DNA of 64,000 bases from Poecilobothrus nobilitatus (Eukaryota; Arthropoda; Insecta; Diptera; Dolichopodidae), in assembly GCA_947095535.1 (NCBI GenBank), contig OX352772.1, forward strand, positions 273,976,636-274,040,635. Reading direction: 5' to 3'. Of this stretch, positions 1-11,900 are shown in pieces. A model generated the notes under the pieces. It ran no database searches, was not told where the DNA came from, and saw only the letters and a program-made list of their open reading frames with translations. Within the stretch, counting starts at the first letter, position 1. Each line of letters starts with the position of its first letter. The position numbers and the translations under genes are program-made.

Positions 1-860
1 ACTTTTTACTTTTAAAAAAACTACTATATTTCTTACATTATCAACTTGTTCTATTATAGTATCATTTATCTTAAGTGTAATATTATCATATATTTTCTTT
101 TGCATTTTGAATGTTATATATGTAATTAGTTTTTTTCGCATTTATACATAGTTCATTTTAATCCAGCTAGCAGCAATATATCTTTAAGTAGTCATTTAGT
201 ATATTTTCAAACTCTTTTAATGTTTTCGCTTTAATACTGCACCAACATAGTAGCCGTCATTTAACGCATCATAAATATGTTCCAGAGTTGCTGCGATTGC
301 TGAATTTGTACCACTATTTTATTAAAAAGCATATTGATTGTCATCAAAACCTATTGTTTTTGTAATGAAGCTTCTTATTCTGAATTGATAACTTTTTCAT
401 ATATTTTTGAAATTAAATTTAGAATTGAAATTGGTCTATAGTTACCACAATCTTTTTTTGATCCGTTTTTGTGAATAGAAACTACATATGCTTTTTTTGA
501 CGAATCAGGAAATATACCATTCTTTATTATGAATCATTAAATATACCATTCACTTTTTATCAGTTTCACTAAAGGTTGCGTTATAATATTTACTAACTCT
601 TGTAGATCTCTTACTGTTATTTTATTCAATCATGAAATTGCATTTTTATTTAATTTCATAATAATTTGATGGATTTTTTCTTCTATAACTGGAATAAGAA
701 ACAACGAGTTACTATTGCCTAAATTTTGGGAACAGTTAGTAACATCGTTGGTATTCTGAATGTTTTTTCTAATACGTTCTCCTATTTCAGTAAAAAAATT
801 ATTGAAAGTATTTGCTGTTTCATTATCATATCTAGTTTTTTCACCATGCTTTTTATAACA
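1..860 (-). pseudogene. LINE reverse transcriptase remnant
   Basis: On the minus strand, a segment near 480-400 reads YRPISILNLISKIYEKVI, the conserved first RT block. It is preceded by the KKAYVVSIHKNGSKKD segment. Further along, LEHIYDALNDGYYVGAVL is followed almost at once by a thumb-like stretch (NELCINAKKTNYITF). The central palm, including the FADD box, appears to have been deleted near 210-235. Several stops are present. The remnant is clearly non-functional. Confidence 0.8.
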
Positions 861-1205
861 TCATCATGAGTAACATTTTTCAGTTTATCTTCATTGGTAT
901 TTTTTATAGAATTATTATATTATTATTTATTCAATATTTTCCATAATTTCCTAGAATCGCTCCCGGCTTTTTCAATATTTCTATTAATACAATTTTTTTT
1001 AGCTTCTTTTATTTTTCCACTTTTTTTCTTCATTTTAATATATTTTGCCTTTTTTCACTATTGGTTGGATTATTTTTATGTCGATTATATAATGCCTTTA
1101 TTATTTTCAGCTTATAACAAATAAAAGGTGTTATCCAGCTATTAATTCTCGTTCTCATTGGCATTGTCTTTGTACATATTTCTTTTGCTTCTTGGATAAT
1201 TTTAA

Positions 1206-1712
1206 CTAAGTTTTTTCAATTTCTAGAATATTAATATTTTCTATTTTATATTTTACTATGGGACGCATGTGATTATAATCGATTTTGTTTATGTTGCACT
1301 TTTTCATTGGTGACTTCTCAATATTAATTGCTTTACTAGTTATTATTGTCAATTGGTGGTCCGATAGACTGTTATTTTCTATTTTAAAATTAACACCATA
1401 ATTGCTCTTCATGTTTGTTATTATGTGATCAATTAGGGTTCTAGAGTTACTTGTAATTCTACTGTATTTACTTTAAGTTGCTACAATATCCTTATATTTA
1501 ATAATTATATTGGAGTTCTCAAATAGATTTAGATTTGTATCAACAAAAAATATATAATTTGACTTATCTACCAGTTTAAGTTCAAGAAACTCTATAAATA
1601 AGTTACTGTTTTCCACTGGAGCTTTATAAAATATATCGATTTTTAATTTTGGTTTTGAGTTTAGGACTTCAAAGGACAGTAAAGCTATATTTTTCTTCTT
1701 CACATATTTCAT
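1206..1712 (-). pseudogene. LINE APE-type endonuclease remnant
   Basis: Two overlapping decayed stretches. The upstream one (1712-1473) reads FYKAPVENSNLFIEFLE and then FFVDTNLNLF, which corresponds to the GD-N-NL motif of LINE endonucleases. The downstream one (1470-1206) contains SRTLIDHIITN and LSDHQLTII, the conserved final SDH motif. These motifs and their order identify the target-nicking endonuclease domain of an APE-type LINE. The two parts are in different frames with stops between them. Confidence 0.8.
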
Positions 1713-1844
1713 TGAAACTAATATTATTTTTATATTTGCTAATTAATGTTTCAAGTTCTAGAATTTTCTTTCTAATGCTACATATATGTAAATACTATAT
1801 CTTTAGATCTCCAATTTGCATTATATTTTCTTGTTCTGGCATTA

Positions 1845-2165
1845 TCATCTGCCGATCAAGTAATTTTGCCAAGATTCTCTTGTCTTTTGAAGATTTTCGC
1901 TGTATTTATTATAAATATGTCGAAAAATATCTTTATTCCTATGTTTTTGAAACATCTTTATTCCAATTTTTACCTTGTATCTGTCATATATTTTCCGAAG
2001 TTCCTCATAATCAGTTGATAGTCCTTCTTGATTAATTAGAATCTTTATTATGGGTTGTGTTATACCATCAAAGCAAATATAATTTTCGTACATTGTTATA
2101 TATTCTGTAATCCCTTAATCTGGAAAGAACTTATATGTAAGCCTTACAATTGGGGGTGACATGGG
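1845..2165 (-). pseudogene. LINE ORF1 C-terminal domain (knuckle-free), decayed
   Basis: The minus strand encodes a segment with DPMSPPIVRLT, then (after a stop) INQEGLSTDYEELRKIYDRY and KTRESWQNYL. It aligns in order with the C-terminus of ORF1 at 28497-28890: DPLVSPIVRMT, IHNEGLPSNYKDLYDLYLRY and QSRESYNKFF. This supports a conserved C-terminal domain of about 130 residues that follows an asparagine-rich linker in this LINE group. Its function is unknown to me. This copy holds at least one stop (near 2116) and is non-functional. Confidence 0.75.
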
Positions 2166-2333
2166 ATCAACAAAACTTTTGCTATCATCTTGAAATTTGG
2201 ATTAACCTATTTTTTTTTCAATTTTGTTCTGTGAATTTATTGTTTAGCCTTTATTCCAATTGGGATACTTGGAGTCTCTTATTTCTATAATATTATTACT
2301 ATTGTCATGCTTTGATTAATTTTATAATTTTTA

Positions 2334-2522
2334 ATATTACTAATACTATCATTTTTATATTCTTCAAGATTACTAATATTAGTAGTACAACCAACCCTAT
2401 TATTATACTATCATTTTTATTTTCTTCAAGATTACTAATATTAGTAGTACAACCAACCCTATTATTATACTATCATTTTTATTTTCTTCAAGATTACTAA
2501 TATTAGAAGTACAACCAACCCT
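2334..2522. repeat. 62-bp minisatellite, about three units
   Basis: The motif tcttcaagattactaatatt starts at 2361, 2423 and 2485, giving an exact 62-bp period with one or two changes between units. It lies within the ORF1 remnant. As 62 is not a multiple of three, the expansion itself disrupts the frame. Confidence 0.9.
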
Positions 2523-2752
2523 ATTTACATTATTATCAATAGTTTTATTTTTATTTCTGTTACTTTTAAGTATAGTATTTTTATTTGACCATAATTTTGG
2601 AGAATATGAAAGAATGTAATTATGTTTCTTTTTATCTTTATTATCAATTTTATTAGTCTTTGCACTGTTATGAATAATATTATTATTATTATTATTGTTA
2701 TTATTATATTTATACTTAAGTTGTTATCTTCCTTTTCTAATTTCCTTAATTG

Positions 2753-3136
2753 CTAGTATCCGATTTTTTGTTTTCTTATACTTAGTTTATTTTGATTTGG
2801 ACATGATCTGCTGAAGGTTTTATGATTGACATCCAACCCCAAATTGAATTTTTCATTCGATTTTAAGCAATTAATGCATTTTTTAATCTCTTCTTTTTGG
2901 CATTCACTGGTTTTGTGTTGGTCATAGCACTTCAAACATGTTTCCTTATTAGTACATTCCGCAGCCCTATGGTTAAAGCCTTTACATTTGTAACATCTAG
3001 AGAATTTTATAGCATCAAAGACTTTGCATCTTTTCCATCCAATGCATAATTTTTCATTAGCCATTATTTTCGGGAATGATTCTTTATCCACTTCTATAAT
3101 TGTATTAAACATTTCTTTGTTATATTTTTTCACCAC
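2753..3136 (-). pseudogene. LINE ORF1 fragment with CCHC zinc knuckles
   Basis: A 127-codon open stretch of ORF1, the RNA-binding nucleocapsid-like protein of the LINE. It shows CYKCKGFNHRAAEC, then CLKCYDQHKTSEC, then a third cysteine pair with a distant His and Cys. These are CCHC knuckles typical of Jockey/I-type ORF1 proteins. The residues before them (VFDAIKFSRCYKC) match the usual linker from the RRM-like domain. The frame is broken on both sides: upstream remnants extend to about 3790, and downstream the frame runs into the 62-bp repeat and an AAT tract. Only a piece of the original protein could be made. Confidence 0.85.
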
Positions 3137-3795
3137 GTATATCTAACACTTTGAGTTAGCTCATTTGCAAAAAAGAGTTTTTTTTCTTCAGTTTTGCTAC
3201 AATATCATTTTCACTAAACTTGTTGTTCATGTGCACAATTTATATACATATTAGGTTTAATGGTAACAGGCATTTTGATTTCATAGTTCTCTTTAATTTT
3301 TGCTTCTAATTCCTTTTTGATATTTTCCCGATCTTCGTTTGTTTCCGTTTCTAATAATATCATTCCATTACTTTTATTTTCAATGTTTTTATTTTTTATT
3401 TTTTTGATCTACCTTCGTATTTAAATCACTTTTTGTTTTCTCAGTTTTTTGCTTATTCTTCGGTTTTATTATTAAAGGTAATTCTTTCTTCATTTTCAAA
3501 TTTACACTTGATTTAGTATTTTATTTTACATCAGCAAATGACACCGTTTAACTCATAATCGAATTTGTATTATTTGTAACATTAATTTTTTTTGGAGACC
3601 TTGTCATTTTTTTTATTCCACTAACAAATATTTCATTCACTTTCACAGTTTCAATTTTAAAGACTTCGATAAATTTCTCTATTTCTATTTTCTATTTCTT
3701 TTTGTTGACTGGCTTAATTTCTTCAAGTCTCTTCATGTAATTTGTTTCAATTGCCTTAAGAGTAGGTTAAACGCAGCTTTTTTTTTGGTTTGAAA

Positions 3796-4556
3796 AATTG
3801 GGGCACTCACATTTTTTAAAATATCGGAATGGGGTTTTTGGCATTCGACCAAGCATACTTATGGCTGGGACATAGCGAAGCAAAAAAAGTTTAATTTGTA
3901 GACGAAAATATTGAATGAAGTTGAAATTTTAGCGTTTTTTAGGGTATTTTTCTGGCCCCCTTAGATTTTTGAATTTTACCTTAATTTTGGCACAGTTTTA
4001 AAAGCAAAGTTAAATTTTTAAATGTCCCCACAACCCAAATGACAAGATATTTATTAAATTTTTTTTCTTGAAATAGTAGAATGATATTTTTATTATTAGA
4101 TTCATTATAAAAATTTACTTGTAATTGAGTATAAATTACAAAACAATTTAATTTCAATTCATATTTCAGTTTTAAATATTTTTGAGAATTTTCAATTCAC
4201 GCACACAAATAAAAAAGTTTCAATAAATATCCGCTGTATAGCTTTGGCGGTGATGTTTTTGTAATTCTTTGCATATTTCTTCTGTTGACTGTTAGTGAAG
4301 TTAAGAAATTTAAGAATGTATGATTGCACATAATGTGTATGTGTATGTGAATTTATATTATTATTGATAAGTATAGTAAAGAATGAATGAAAAACAAAAA
4401 TACTATTCTTAAAATTTACGTTCGCTTGTTTCTACAATAGAGATTACCTATATTTATTTATTCGATGGTTATATCAACATTTTTTTATGAGAAAGCAATG
4501 ACATTTATTTGTTTTAACTTTATTTGAGCATCTAATTATATTATAAAGTTTTCTTA
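3796..4556. other. Gap without recognised gene
   Basis: AT-rich sequence between the LINE remnant and the piggyBac left end. I see no coding stretch with recognisable motifs. Part of it (about 3800-4000) is relatively G-rich and could be the edge of another repeat, but no termini could be defined. Confidence 0.5.
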
Positions 4557-4560
4557 TTAA

Positions 4561-4600
4561 CCCAGATTTGCCTGTTAGACTACATGTAGTATGCTCACTT
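4561..4600 (+). repeat. piggyBac left terminal inverted repeat and subterminal motif
   Basis: CCCAGATTTGCC directly follows TTAA, and the CTACATGTAG palindrome sits 8 bases further in. In piggyBac-type elements these ends are the transposase binding and cleavage sites. The matching right end is at 7061-7076. Confidence 0.9.
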
Positions 4601-4962
4601 ATTTGCATACAAAATTTTATAGGAATCACTTTTAAACAAATTTTGTTGCATTTATTTTTACTGACATAAGTATGCACAAAAAGTGTTAATATTGTTTTGA
4701 ATTTCATAAACAAAGTTGGCCGTGACAAATATTTCTATTTGTTAGTTTTGTTAAATTCACAAATCAACAAACATGGCAGACTGTAGGTAAGTATATATTA
4801 AAAATAAAATAATATGGCAATAGTGAAATAGTTTTCTTGTTTTCTTAAAACATGTCGAAATATAAATTGAAAATTAAAATTGAAATAAATAGTACCGTTT
4901 ATTGTAGTTTACAGTTACAATGTTGATATACTACATGTAGTCTACCAGGAAAATAAGGTGTA

Positions 4963-6833
4963 ATGAAATTTCGGTTTTATTATTTTAGAGAAAAGAAATT
5001 TTTGATACTAAATGATATTTTGGATGCTTTAGAAGATGATGATGATACTATTAGAGATGCTAAGTTTTACGATATAAATATAATACCAGGTGTTGAAGCA
5101 AACGGTAATATCACAGACGAAGATTCAGGGGATGAAAATGTGTTAGATACAATTCATTTACCACCAAATTTATTGAATTCAGCAGCTGAATTAATAGTGC
5201 ATAATGGTGACTCTGGTAATGACATTATAAATGAGTATAAAACTTTATCCAACATTTTTGTTAAATATACCTAATGTTTCAGAATCTGATGAGAATGACG
5301 ACTTACCGCTATCTTATTTAGTACCTACTAATAAAAGAAAAACTAATAACGACACGAAGAACATATGGAAATGGGAAAAGAAAGATCTACCTTTATTTAG
5401 CAATCTTACACTCTCTGTAGAAGATGTAGAGGAAACAGTCGAATCTCCAATAGATGTATTTACAAAGTTTATCGACAATGAATTTGTTTACTTATTAGTA
5501 AAACAGTCAAATTTGTACGCTAACCGAAAAAATTTAAATGCAAATATTACAAGCGATGAAATACGATGTTTTATTGGAGTATTAATTTTAAGTGACAATA
5601 TTATGAGAAGACGGCGTATGTATTGGGAAACTTCACAAGACACAAACTGCAAATTTATTTCATCAGCTATTTCACGCGATCGCTTTGAATTTATATTCTC
5701 CGTAGTCCATTGCTGTGATAATGAAATTTTGGATCAGAATGATAAATTTGCTAAAGTTAGACCCATTTTGAATATTTTAAACGACAGCAAAAATATGCAC
5801 CTTATATAGTTCAACACAGCGTAGATGAACAGATGATCCCATATTACGGTCATCACGGGTGCAAACAGTATATTCTTGGGAAGCCTATAAGATATGGCTA
5901 TAAATTTTGGATAGGTGCTACACATAGCGGTTATATAGTTTGGCTGGAACCTTATCAAGGTGCTGGCACATTTGTAGGAAATATGTACAAAGAAATGGGT
6001 CTGGGAGCAAGTGTTGTTTTGTCATATGCTGATGTACTTTTGAAAAAAGAACAAAACAAAAATGTTTGTCATTTATTTTTTGACAACTTATTTACTTCGT
6101 TGCCATTGCTATTGCAACTAGAAAGACGTTGGTTAAAAGGAACAGGTACAATACGCGACAACAGATTAGGTAATTGTCCATTACCAAAAAAAAAAAATTT
6201 AGTGAAAAACCCAGAGGCTGGTACGATTTCATGAAGATAACGGACTCAAATATTGTTGCTTGCGCATGGAATGATAACAGTGTAGTAAATGTCGCTTCTA
6301 ATTATTGTTCAGTTGAACCTGTGCGTCAAGTTTCACGTTGGTCACGCAAAGAAAAAAAGAAAATTAGTATACCACAACCACACTTAATACAACAATACAA
6401 TAAGTACATGGGTGGTGTTGATCGCGTAGATCAAAATATAAGTTTATATAGAACATCTTTGCGTGGTAAAAAGTGGTACTTCCCCATTATAACACATTGC
6501 ATTGATATGGCAGTACAAAATGCTTGGCAACTGCATAAATTTAATAATGGAAAGCTAGATCACTTAGCATTTCGTAGAAGAATAGCAACTTCTCTCTTGG
6601 CCAAATATGGTCGTCCTACAGCTAATAGAGGTAATTATTCCTCTGATTCTAATATTGACATCCGATATGATCGTATGGATCATTTACTGGACGAAATCCC
6701 ACGAGAAAAAAATGGAAAAGTTAAGCAATTAACATGCAAACAGTGTCACAAAAAGGCAACCACTAAGTGCATAAAATGCAATGTTACATTAGATGCAGCC
6801 AATTGTAACGTAAAATATCACACAAAAAATTAA
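4963..6833 (+). pseudogene. piggyBac transposase, frameshifted
   Basis: The transposase reading passes through four overlapping open segments: 4963-5274, 5231-5809, 5833-6234 and 6174-6833. They correspond to an acidic N-terminus, the IWKWEKKDLP entry to the DDE_Tnp_1_7 domain, the central domain and the C-terminus. Catalytic-type aspartates are visible in HSVDEQMIPYYG (first), FFDNLFTS (second) and MGGVDRVDQN (third). A cysteine-rich zinc domain ends the protein (CKQCHKKATTKCIKC). Frame breaks fall near 5250, near 5800 and in a run of twelve A at 6186-6197. Total length is about that of normal piggyBac transposases (roughly 600 residues), so only point indels inactivate it. Confidence 0.92.
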
Positions 6834-6911
6834 TTATAATTTATCATAATACAACATACATTGTTTTAATTAAAATTTGGATCTAATATTTAATTTTTTT
6901 TTATAATTTTA

Positions 6912-7076
6912 TACCATATTTTCCTGGTAGACTACGTGTAGTATGGTCAATATTTCTTATAACAAACTACTATTATTATTATTTTTTGTTTTACTTTTAA
7001 TATTTGAGACAATTAAAGCATCATATAAAAAATTTGCGAAAATTCCTCCATTGGTTTGACAATAGGCAAATCTTGG
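6912..7076 (-). repeat. piggyBac right end: subterminal motif and terminal inverted repeat
   Basis: The motif at about 6916-6945 is the inverted counterpart of 4926-4956 (shared core ctaccaggaaaata on the opposite strand). The terminal repeat ggcaaatcttgg ends at 7076, just before TTAA. The spacing between internal and terminal repeats is wider on the right than on the left, as is common in piggyBac elements. Confidence 0.85.
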
Positions 7077-7080
7077 TTAA

Positions 7081-8090
7081 AAGAATAATATTACAAGTAT
7101 TCAAAAACAATTGATTTAAAAAAAATTAATTTAAAATTAATTTAAATAACGAAAAAAATGAATTTACACCTACTCTTCAGCACATGTATTTTTCTTGTTA
7201 TTATTATATTGCATGATAAATTATAATACTAATGATTAGTCAAAATGATAATTAGGTAGGTCATAAATTTAAAATCCCGTTATCTAATCTGATTTGATTT
7301 CGATGATTACAAAAATATAAATTAAATATTATTTAAAATATAACAAAGAAAAAGGCTGTATAGAAATTTAAAGAACACATGATTACTTTTATTGTAATTA
7401 CATATAACAAAAAAGGAATTTTGTTTATTTGGAGTATCGACTGCAAAAAACTTCGAATTTATTAGAGTGTGGAAAGGAGGAAAAATGTTTTATTGTATAC
7501 CTAGAAATATGAGAGTAAGAAATGCGTAACTTTATTGATTTATAATATTAAATTCTAATAATGAAATTATTTTTTTGTATTTATTCAAATTTTCTAATTC
7601 ATATATAATTATCGTAAATGTTAACTATTAAAAAATTTTATTAAATGTTATTATGTACATAAATAAAATTAGTCAAAATCAAATAAAAAAATTCTAAAAC
7701 AAAAATATATGTATATATGTTTTTATTATTTCTATATCTGCATATGTACCTATCTATATAATCTTTTTTGAAATTTGTTATAAAATATTTATATTATTTT
7801 TCCTCTTGTGAAAAATTCAGGTGAAAATTTTTTTTCTATGTTATAGAAAAAATATAAACACATCTCAAACATTTAATTTTTATATGAATTTAATAATAAA
7901 AAATACCATTCTATAATTTAACCAAATATTATTTAATAAATATCATGTAATTTCAGCTTTAAAAGCATTTCAACGCTTAAATAATTTACACAATGGTTTT
8001 ACTTAACAAATATAAAATTTTATGATATCTGAAATATTTGAAAATATGTACTTTACTTATTTCCCAAAAAATGAATGAATGAATATTTTT
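7081..8090. other. Gap without recognised gene
   Basis: About 1 kb of AT-rich sequence. No ORF, RNA gene or repeat terminus could be recognised. Confidence 0.5.
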
Positions 8091-8120
8091 ATACCCGTAT
8101 GAACTATGTTCAAGGGTATA
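8090..8120. repeat. Terminal hairpin of the satellite-bearing element
   Basis: TATACCC at 8090-8096 pairs with GGGTATA at 8114-8120. Inside it GAAC (8101-8104) pairs with GTTC (8108-8111), giving a compact stem-loop at the extreme left end. Confidence 0.8.
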
Positions 8121-8225
8121 ATAAATTTGCCATTACGTTTGTGACACCTTAAAGGAGTCGAGCTAGATATAGTGTCAAAGGTATGGATCGGCTCAGAATC
8201 GAATTCTGAGTCGATTAAGCCATGT

Positions 8226-8250
8226 ACGTCCGTCCGTCCGTCCGTCCGCA
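8226..8250 (+). repeat. GTCC tetranucleotide repeat
   Basis: Five or more tandem GTCC units follow a short segment (tcagaatcgaattctgagtc) that is itself palindromic. Single GTCCGTCCGCACGATAACTC remnants recur in each 306-bp unit, linking the left flank to the array. Confidence 0.85.
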
Positions 8251-8437
8251 CGATAACTCAAAAAATAAAGGAGCTAGGGGGCTGAAATTTTTTTTACGTC
8301 ACTTTTGCAAAATTGTTAGTTTTGCTATTTAAATCCAACATTTTCGGTCGGCGGGTTCGAGTAGCTGCCATACAACTTCTATCTTTATATAGAAATAACT
8401 CAGTATCTATTCAAGCTAGGTTTCTGAAATTTTGCAA

Positions 8438-8957
8438 ATGATGATCAAGTTTTATGGCAACAACTTCTGTAAAATTTGGTTGTGCTCGTGCATCGGGTTC
8501 GGGTAGCTGCCATACAACTTCTCCGTTTAAATGAGAATAACTCAGTGTTTATTGAAGCTACGAATCTGAAATTTAGTAAAGAGGTGTCGAGTTACATGCC
8601 AACAACTTTTGTAAAATTTGGTTGGTCTAGAGCAGCCGGTTCAGACTTCTTGCACCTCTTGGAACCTAATGAAGCTAGGCGTCTGAAATTTTGCAAATGA
8701 TGATCAAGTTTTATAGCAACAACTTTTGTAAAATTTGGTTGTGGTGGTGCGGCGGGTTCGGGTAGCTGCCATACAACTTATCCGGTTAAATGAGAATAAC
8801 TCAGTGTTTATTGAAGCTAGGAATCTGAAATTTAGTAAAGAACTGTCGAGTTACATGCCAACAACTTTTGTAAAATTTGTTTGGCCTAGAACAGCCGGTT
8901 CAGGCTTCTTGCACCTCTTGGAAGTTAATAAAGCTAGGCGTCTGAAATCTTGCAAAT
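8438..8957. repeat. Tandem repeat, 259-260-bp unit, two copies
   Basis: The anchor atgatgatcaagttttat occurs at about 8438, 8698 and 8957. These units share one half with the 306-bp units, but their other half contains a segment about agcCGGTTCaggcttcttgc that is absent from the main array. A diverged copy of this type recurs at 12021-12350, so the two unit types bracket the main array. Confidence 0.85.
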
Positions 8958-11900
8958 GATGATCAAGTTTTATGGCAACAACTTCTACAAAATTTGGTTG
9001 TGCTGGTGCGACGGGTTCGGGTAGCTGCCATACAAAATCTCTTTTTAAATGAAAAGAACTCAGTGTCCGTCCGCACGATAACTCAAAAGATAGAGGAGCT
9101 AGGAGGCTGAAAATTTTTTTACGTCACTTTTGTAAAATTGTTAGTTTTGCTATTTAACTCCAGCATTTTCTGTCCCCGGGTTCGGGTAGCTGCCATACAA
9201 CGTCTTTCTTTAAATAGAAATAACCCAGTGTCTGTTCAATCTAGGTATCTGAAATTTTGCGAATGATGATCAAGTTTTATGGCAACAACTTCTGCAAAAT
9301 TTGGTTCTGGTGGTGTGACGGGTTCGGGTAGCTGCCATACAAAATCTCTTTTTAAATGAAAGAACTCAGTCTCCGTCCGCACGATAACTCAAAAAATAGA
9401 GGAGCTAGGAGGCTGAAAATTTTTTTACGTCACTTTTGTAAAATTGTTAGTTTTGCTATTTAACTCCAGCATTTTCGGCCGCCGGGTTCGGGTAGCTGCC
9501 ATACAACGTCTTTCTTTAAATAGAAATAACCCAGTGTCTGTTTAATCTAGGTATCTGAAATTTTGCGAATGATGATCAAGTTTTATGGCAACAACTTCTG
9601 CAAAATTTGGTTCTGGTGGTGTGACGGGTTCGGGTAGCTGCCATACAAAATCTCTTTTTAAATGAAAGAACTCAGTGTCCGTCCGCACGATAACTCAAAA
9701 AATAGAGGAGCTAGGAGGCTGAAAATTTTTTTACGTCACTTTTGTAAAATTGTTAGTTTTGTTATTTAACTCCAGCATTTTCTGTCCCCGGGTTCGGGTA
9801 GCTGCCATACAACGTCTTTCTTTAAATGGAAATAACCCAGTGTCTGTTCAATCTAGGTATCTGCAATTTTGCGAATGATGATCAAGTTTTATGGCAACAA
9901 CTTCTGCAAAATTTGGTTGTGGTGGTGTGACGGGTTCGTGTAGCTGCCATACAAAATCTTTTTTTAAATTAAAAGAACTCAGTGTCCGTCCGCACGATAA
10001 CTCAAAAAATAGAGGAGCTAGGAGGCTGCAAATTTTTTTACGTCACTTTTGTAAAATTGTTAGTTTTGCTATTTAACTCCAGCATTTTCTGTCCCCGGGT
10101 TCGGGTAGCTGCCATACAACGTCTTTCTTTAAATAGAAATAACCCAGTGTCTGTTCAATCTAGGTATCTGAAATTTTGCGAATGATGATCAAGTTTTATG
10201 GCAACAACTTCTGCAAAATTTGGTTCTGGTGGTGTGACGGGTTCGGGTAGCTGCCATACAAAATCTCTTTTTAAATGAAAGAACTCAGTGTCGGTCCGCA
10301 CTATAACTCAAAAAATAGAGGAGCTAGGAGGCTGAAAATTTTTTTACGTCACTTTTGTAAAATTGTTAGTTTTGCTATTTAACTCCAGCATTTTCTGTCC
10401 CCGGGTTCGGATAGCTGCCATACAACGTCTTTCTTTAAATAGAAATAACCCAGTGTCTGTTCAATCTAGGTATCTGAAATTTTGCGAATGATGATCAAGT
10501 TTTATGGCAACAACTTCTGCAAAATTTGGTTCTGGTGGTGTGACGGGTTCGGGTAGCTGCCGTACAAAATCTCTTTTTAAATGAAAGAACTCAGTGTCCG
10601 TCCGCACTATAACTCAAAAAATAGAGGAGCTAGGAGGCTGAAAATTTTTTTACGTTACTTTTGTAAAATTGTTAGTTTTGCTATTTAACTCCAGCATTTT
10701 CGGCCGCCGGGTTCGAGTAGCTGCCATACAACGTCTTTCTTTAAATGGAAATAACCCCGTGTCTGTTCAATCTAGGTATCTGCAATTTTGCGAATGATGA
10801 TCAAGTTTTATGGCAACAACTTCTGCAAAATTTGGTTGTGGTGGTGTGACGGGTTCGGGTAGCTGCCATACAAAATCTTTTTTTAAATTAAAAGAACTCA
10901 GTGTCCGTCCGCACGATAACTCAAAAAATAGAGGAGCTAGGAGGCTGAAAATTTTTTTACGTCACTTTTGTAAAATTGTTAGTTTTGCTATTTAACTCCA
11001 GCATTTTCTGTCCCCGGGTTCGGGTAGCTGCCATACACCGTCTTTCTTTAAATAGAAATAACCCAGTGTCTGTTCAATCTAGGTATCTGAAATTTTGCGA
11101 ATGATGATCAAGTTTTATGGCAACAACTTCTGCAAAATTTGGTTCTGGTGGTGTGACGGGTTCGGGTAGCTGCCATACAAAATCTCTTTTTAAATGAAAG
11201 AACTCAGTGTCCGTCCGCACTATAACTCAAAAAATAGAGGAGCTAGGAGGCTGAAAATTTTTTTACGTTACTTTTGTAAAATTGTTAGTTTTGCTATTTA
11301 ACTCCAGCATTTTCGGCCGCCGGGTTCGAGTAGCTGCCATACAACGTCTTTCTTTAAATGGAAATAACCCAGTGTCTGTTCAATCTAGGTATCTGCAATT
11401 TTGCGAATGATGATCAAGTTTTATGGCAACAACTTCTGCAAAATTTGGTTGTGGTGGTGCGACGGGTTCGGGTAGCTGCCATACAACTTCTCTTTTTAAA
11501 TGAAAATAACTCAGTGTCCATCCGCACGATAACTCAAAAAATAAAGGAGTTAGGAGGCTGAAATTTTTTTTACGTCACTTTTACAAAATTGTTAGTTTTG
11601 CTATTTAACTCCAGCATTTTCGGCCGCCGGGTTCGAGTAGCTGCCATACAACGTCTTTCTTTAAATGGAAATAACCCAGTGTCTGTTCAATCTAGGTATC
11701 TGCAATTTTGCGAATGATGATCAAGTTTTATGGCAACAACTTCTGCAAAATTTGGTTGTGGTGGTGCGACGGGTTTGGGTAGCTGCCATACAACTTCTCT
11801 TTTTAAATGAAAATAACTCAGTGTCCATCCGCACGATAACTCAAAAAATAAAGGAGTTAGGAGGCTGAAATTTTTTTTACGTCACTTTTACAAAATTGTT

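Larger units (their letters stand above)
1..3795 (-). mobile_element. Decayed non-LTR retrotransposon (LINE), antisense
   Basis: On the minus strand, recognisable LINE parts occur in the normal order: ORF1 with coiled and zinc-knuckle segments (about 3790-1845), an APE-type endonuclease (about 1712-1200) and reverse transcriptase (about 860 to the window edge). Every part is cut by stops and frame changes, so the copy is dead. The 3' end lies outside the window. The ORF1 C-terminus resembles that of the far better preserved LINE at 24.97-29.89 kb, so the two belong to related lineages. The clade (Jockey or CR1-like) is inferred from motifs only. Confidence 0.85.
4557..7080 (+). mobile_element. 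piggyBac-type DNA transposon with TTAA target duplication
   Basis: The element is bounded by TTAA at 4557-4560 and 7077-7080. Its left end starts CCCAGATTTGCC and the right end, on the opposite strand, starts CCAAGATTTGCC, so the terminal inverted repeats match at 11 of 12 bases and weakly further in. Subterminal copies of a palindrome-centred motif (CTACATGTAG) lie at 4580-4589, 4931-4940 and, as CTACGTGTAG, 6932-6941. TTAA duplication plus the enclosed DDD transposase identify the piggyBac superfamily. The transposase has three frame breaks, so this copy is not autonomous. Confidence 0.95.

Noticed and set aside
894..1124. Phe/Tyr/Leu-rich frame resembling a membrane protein
   Set aside because: Antisense of AT-rich LINE coding sequence; the hydrophobic look comes from T-rich codons.
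9891..11868. Several 60-75-codon open frames in the tandem array (also 8476-8959)
   Set aside because: They recur at the repeat period with the same text and no protein motifs.
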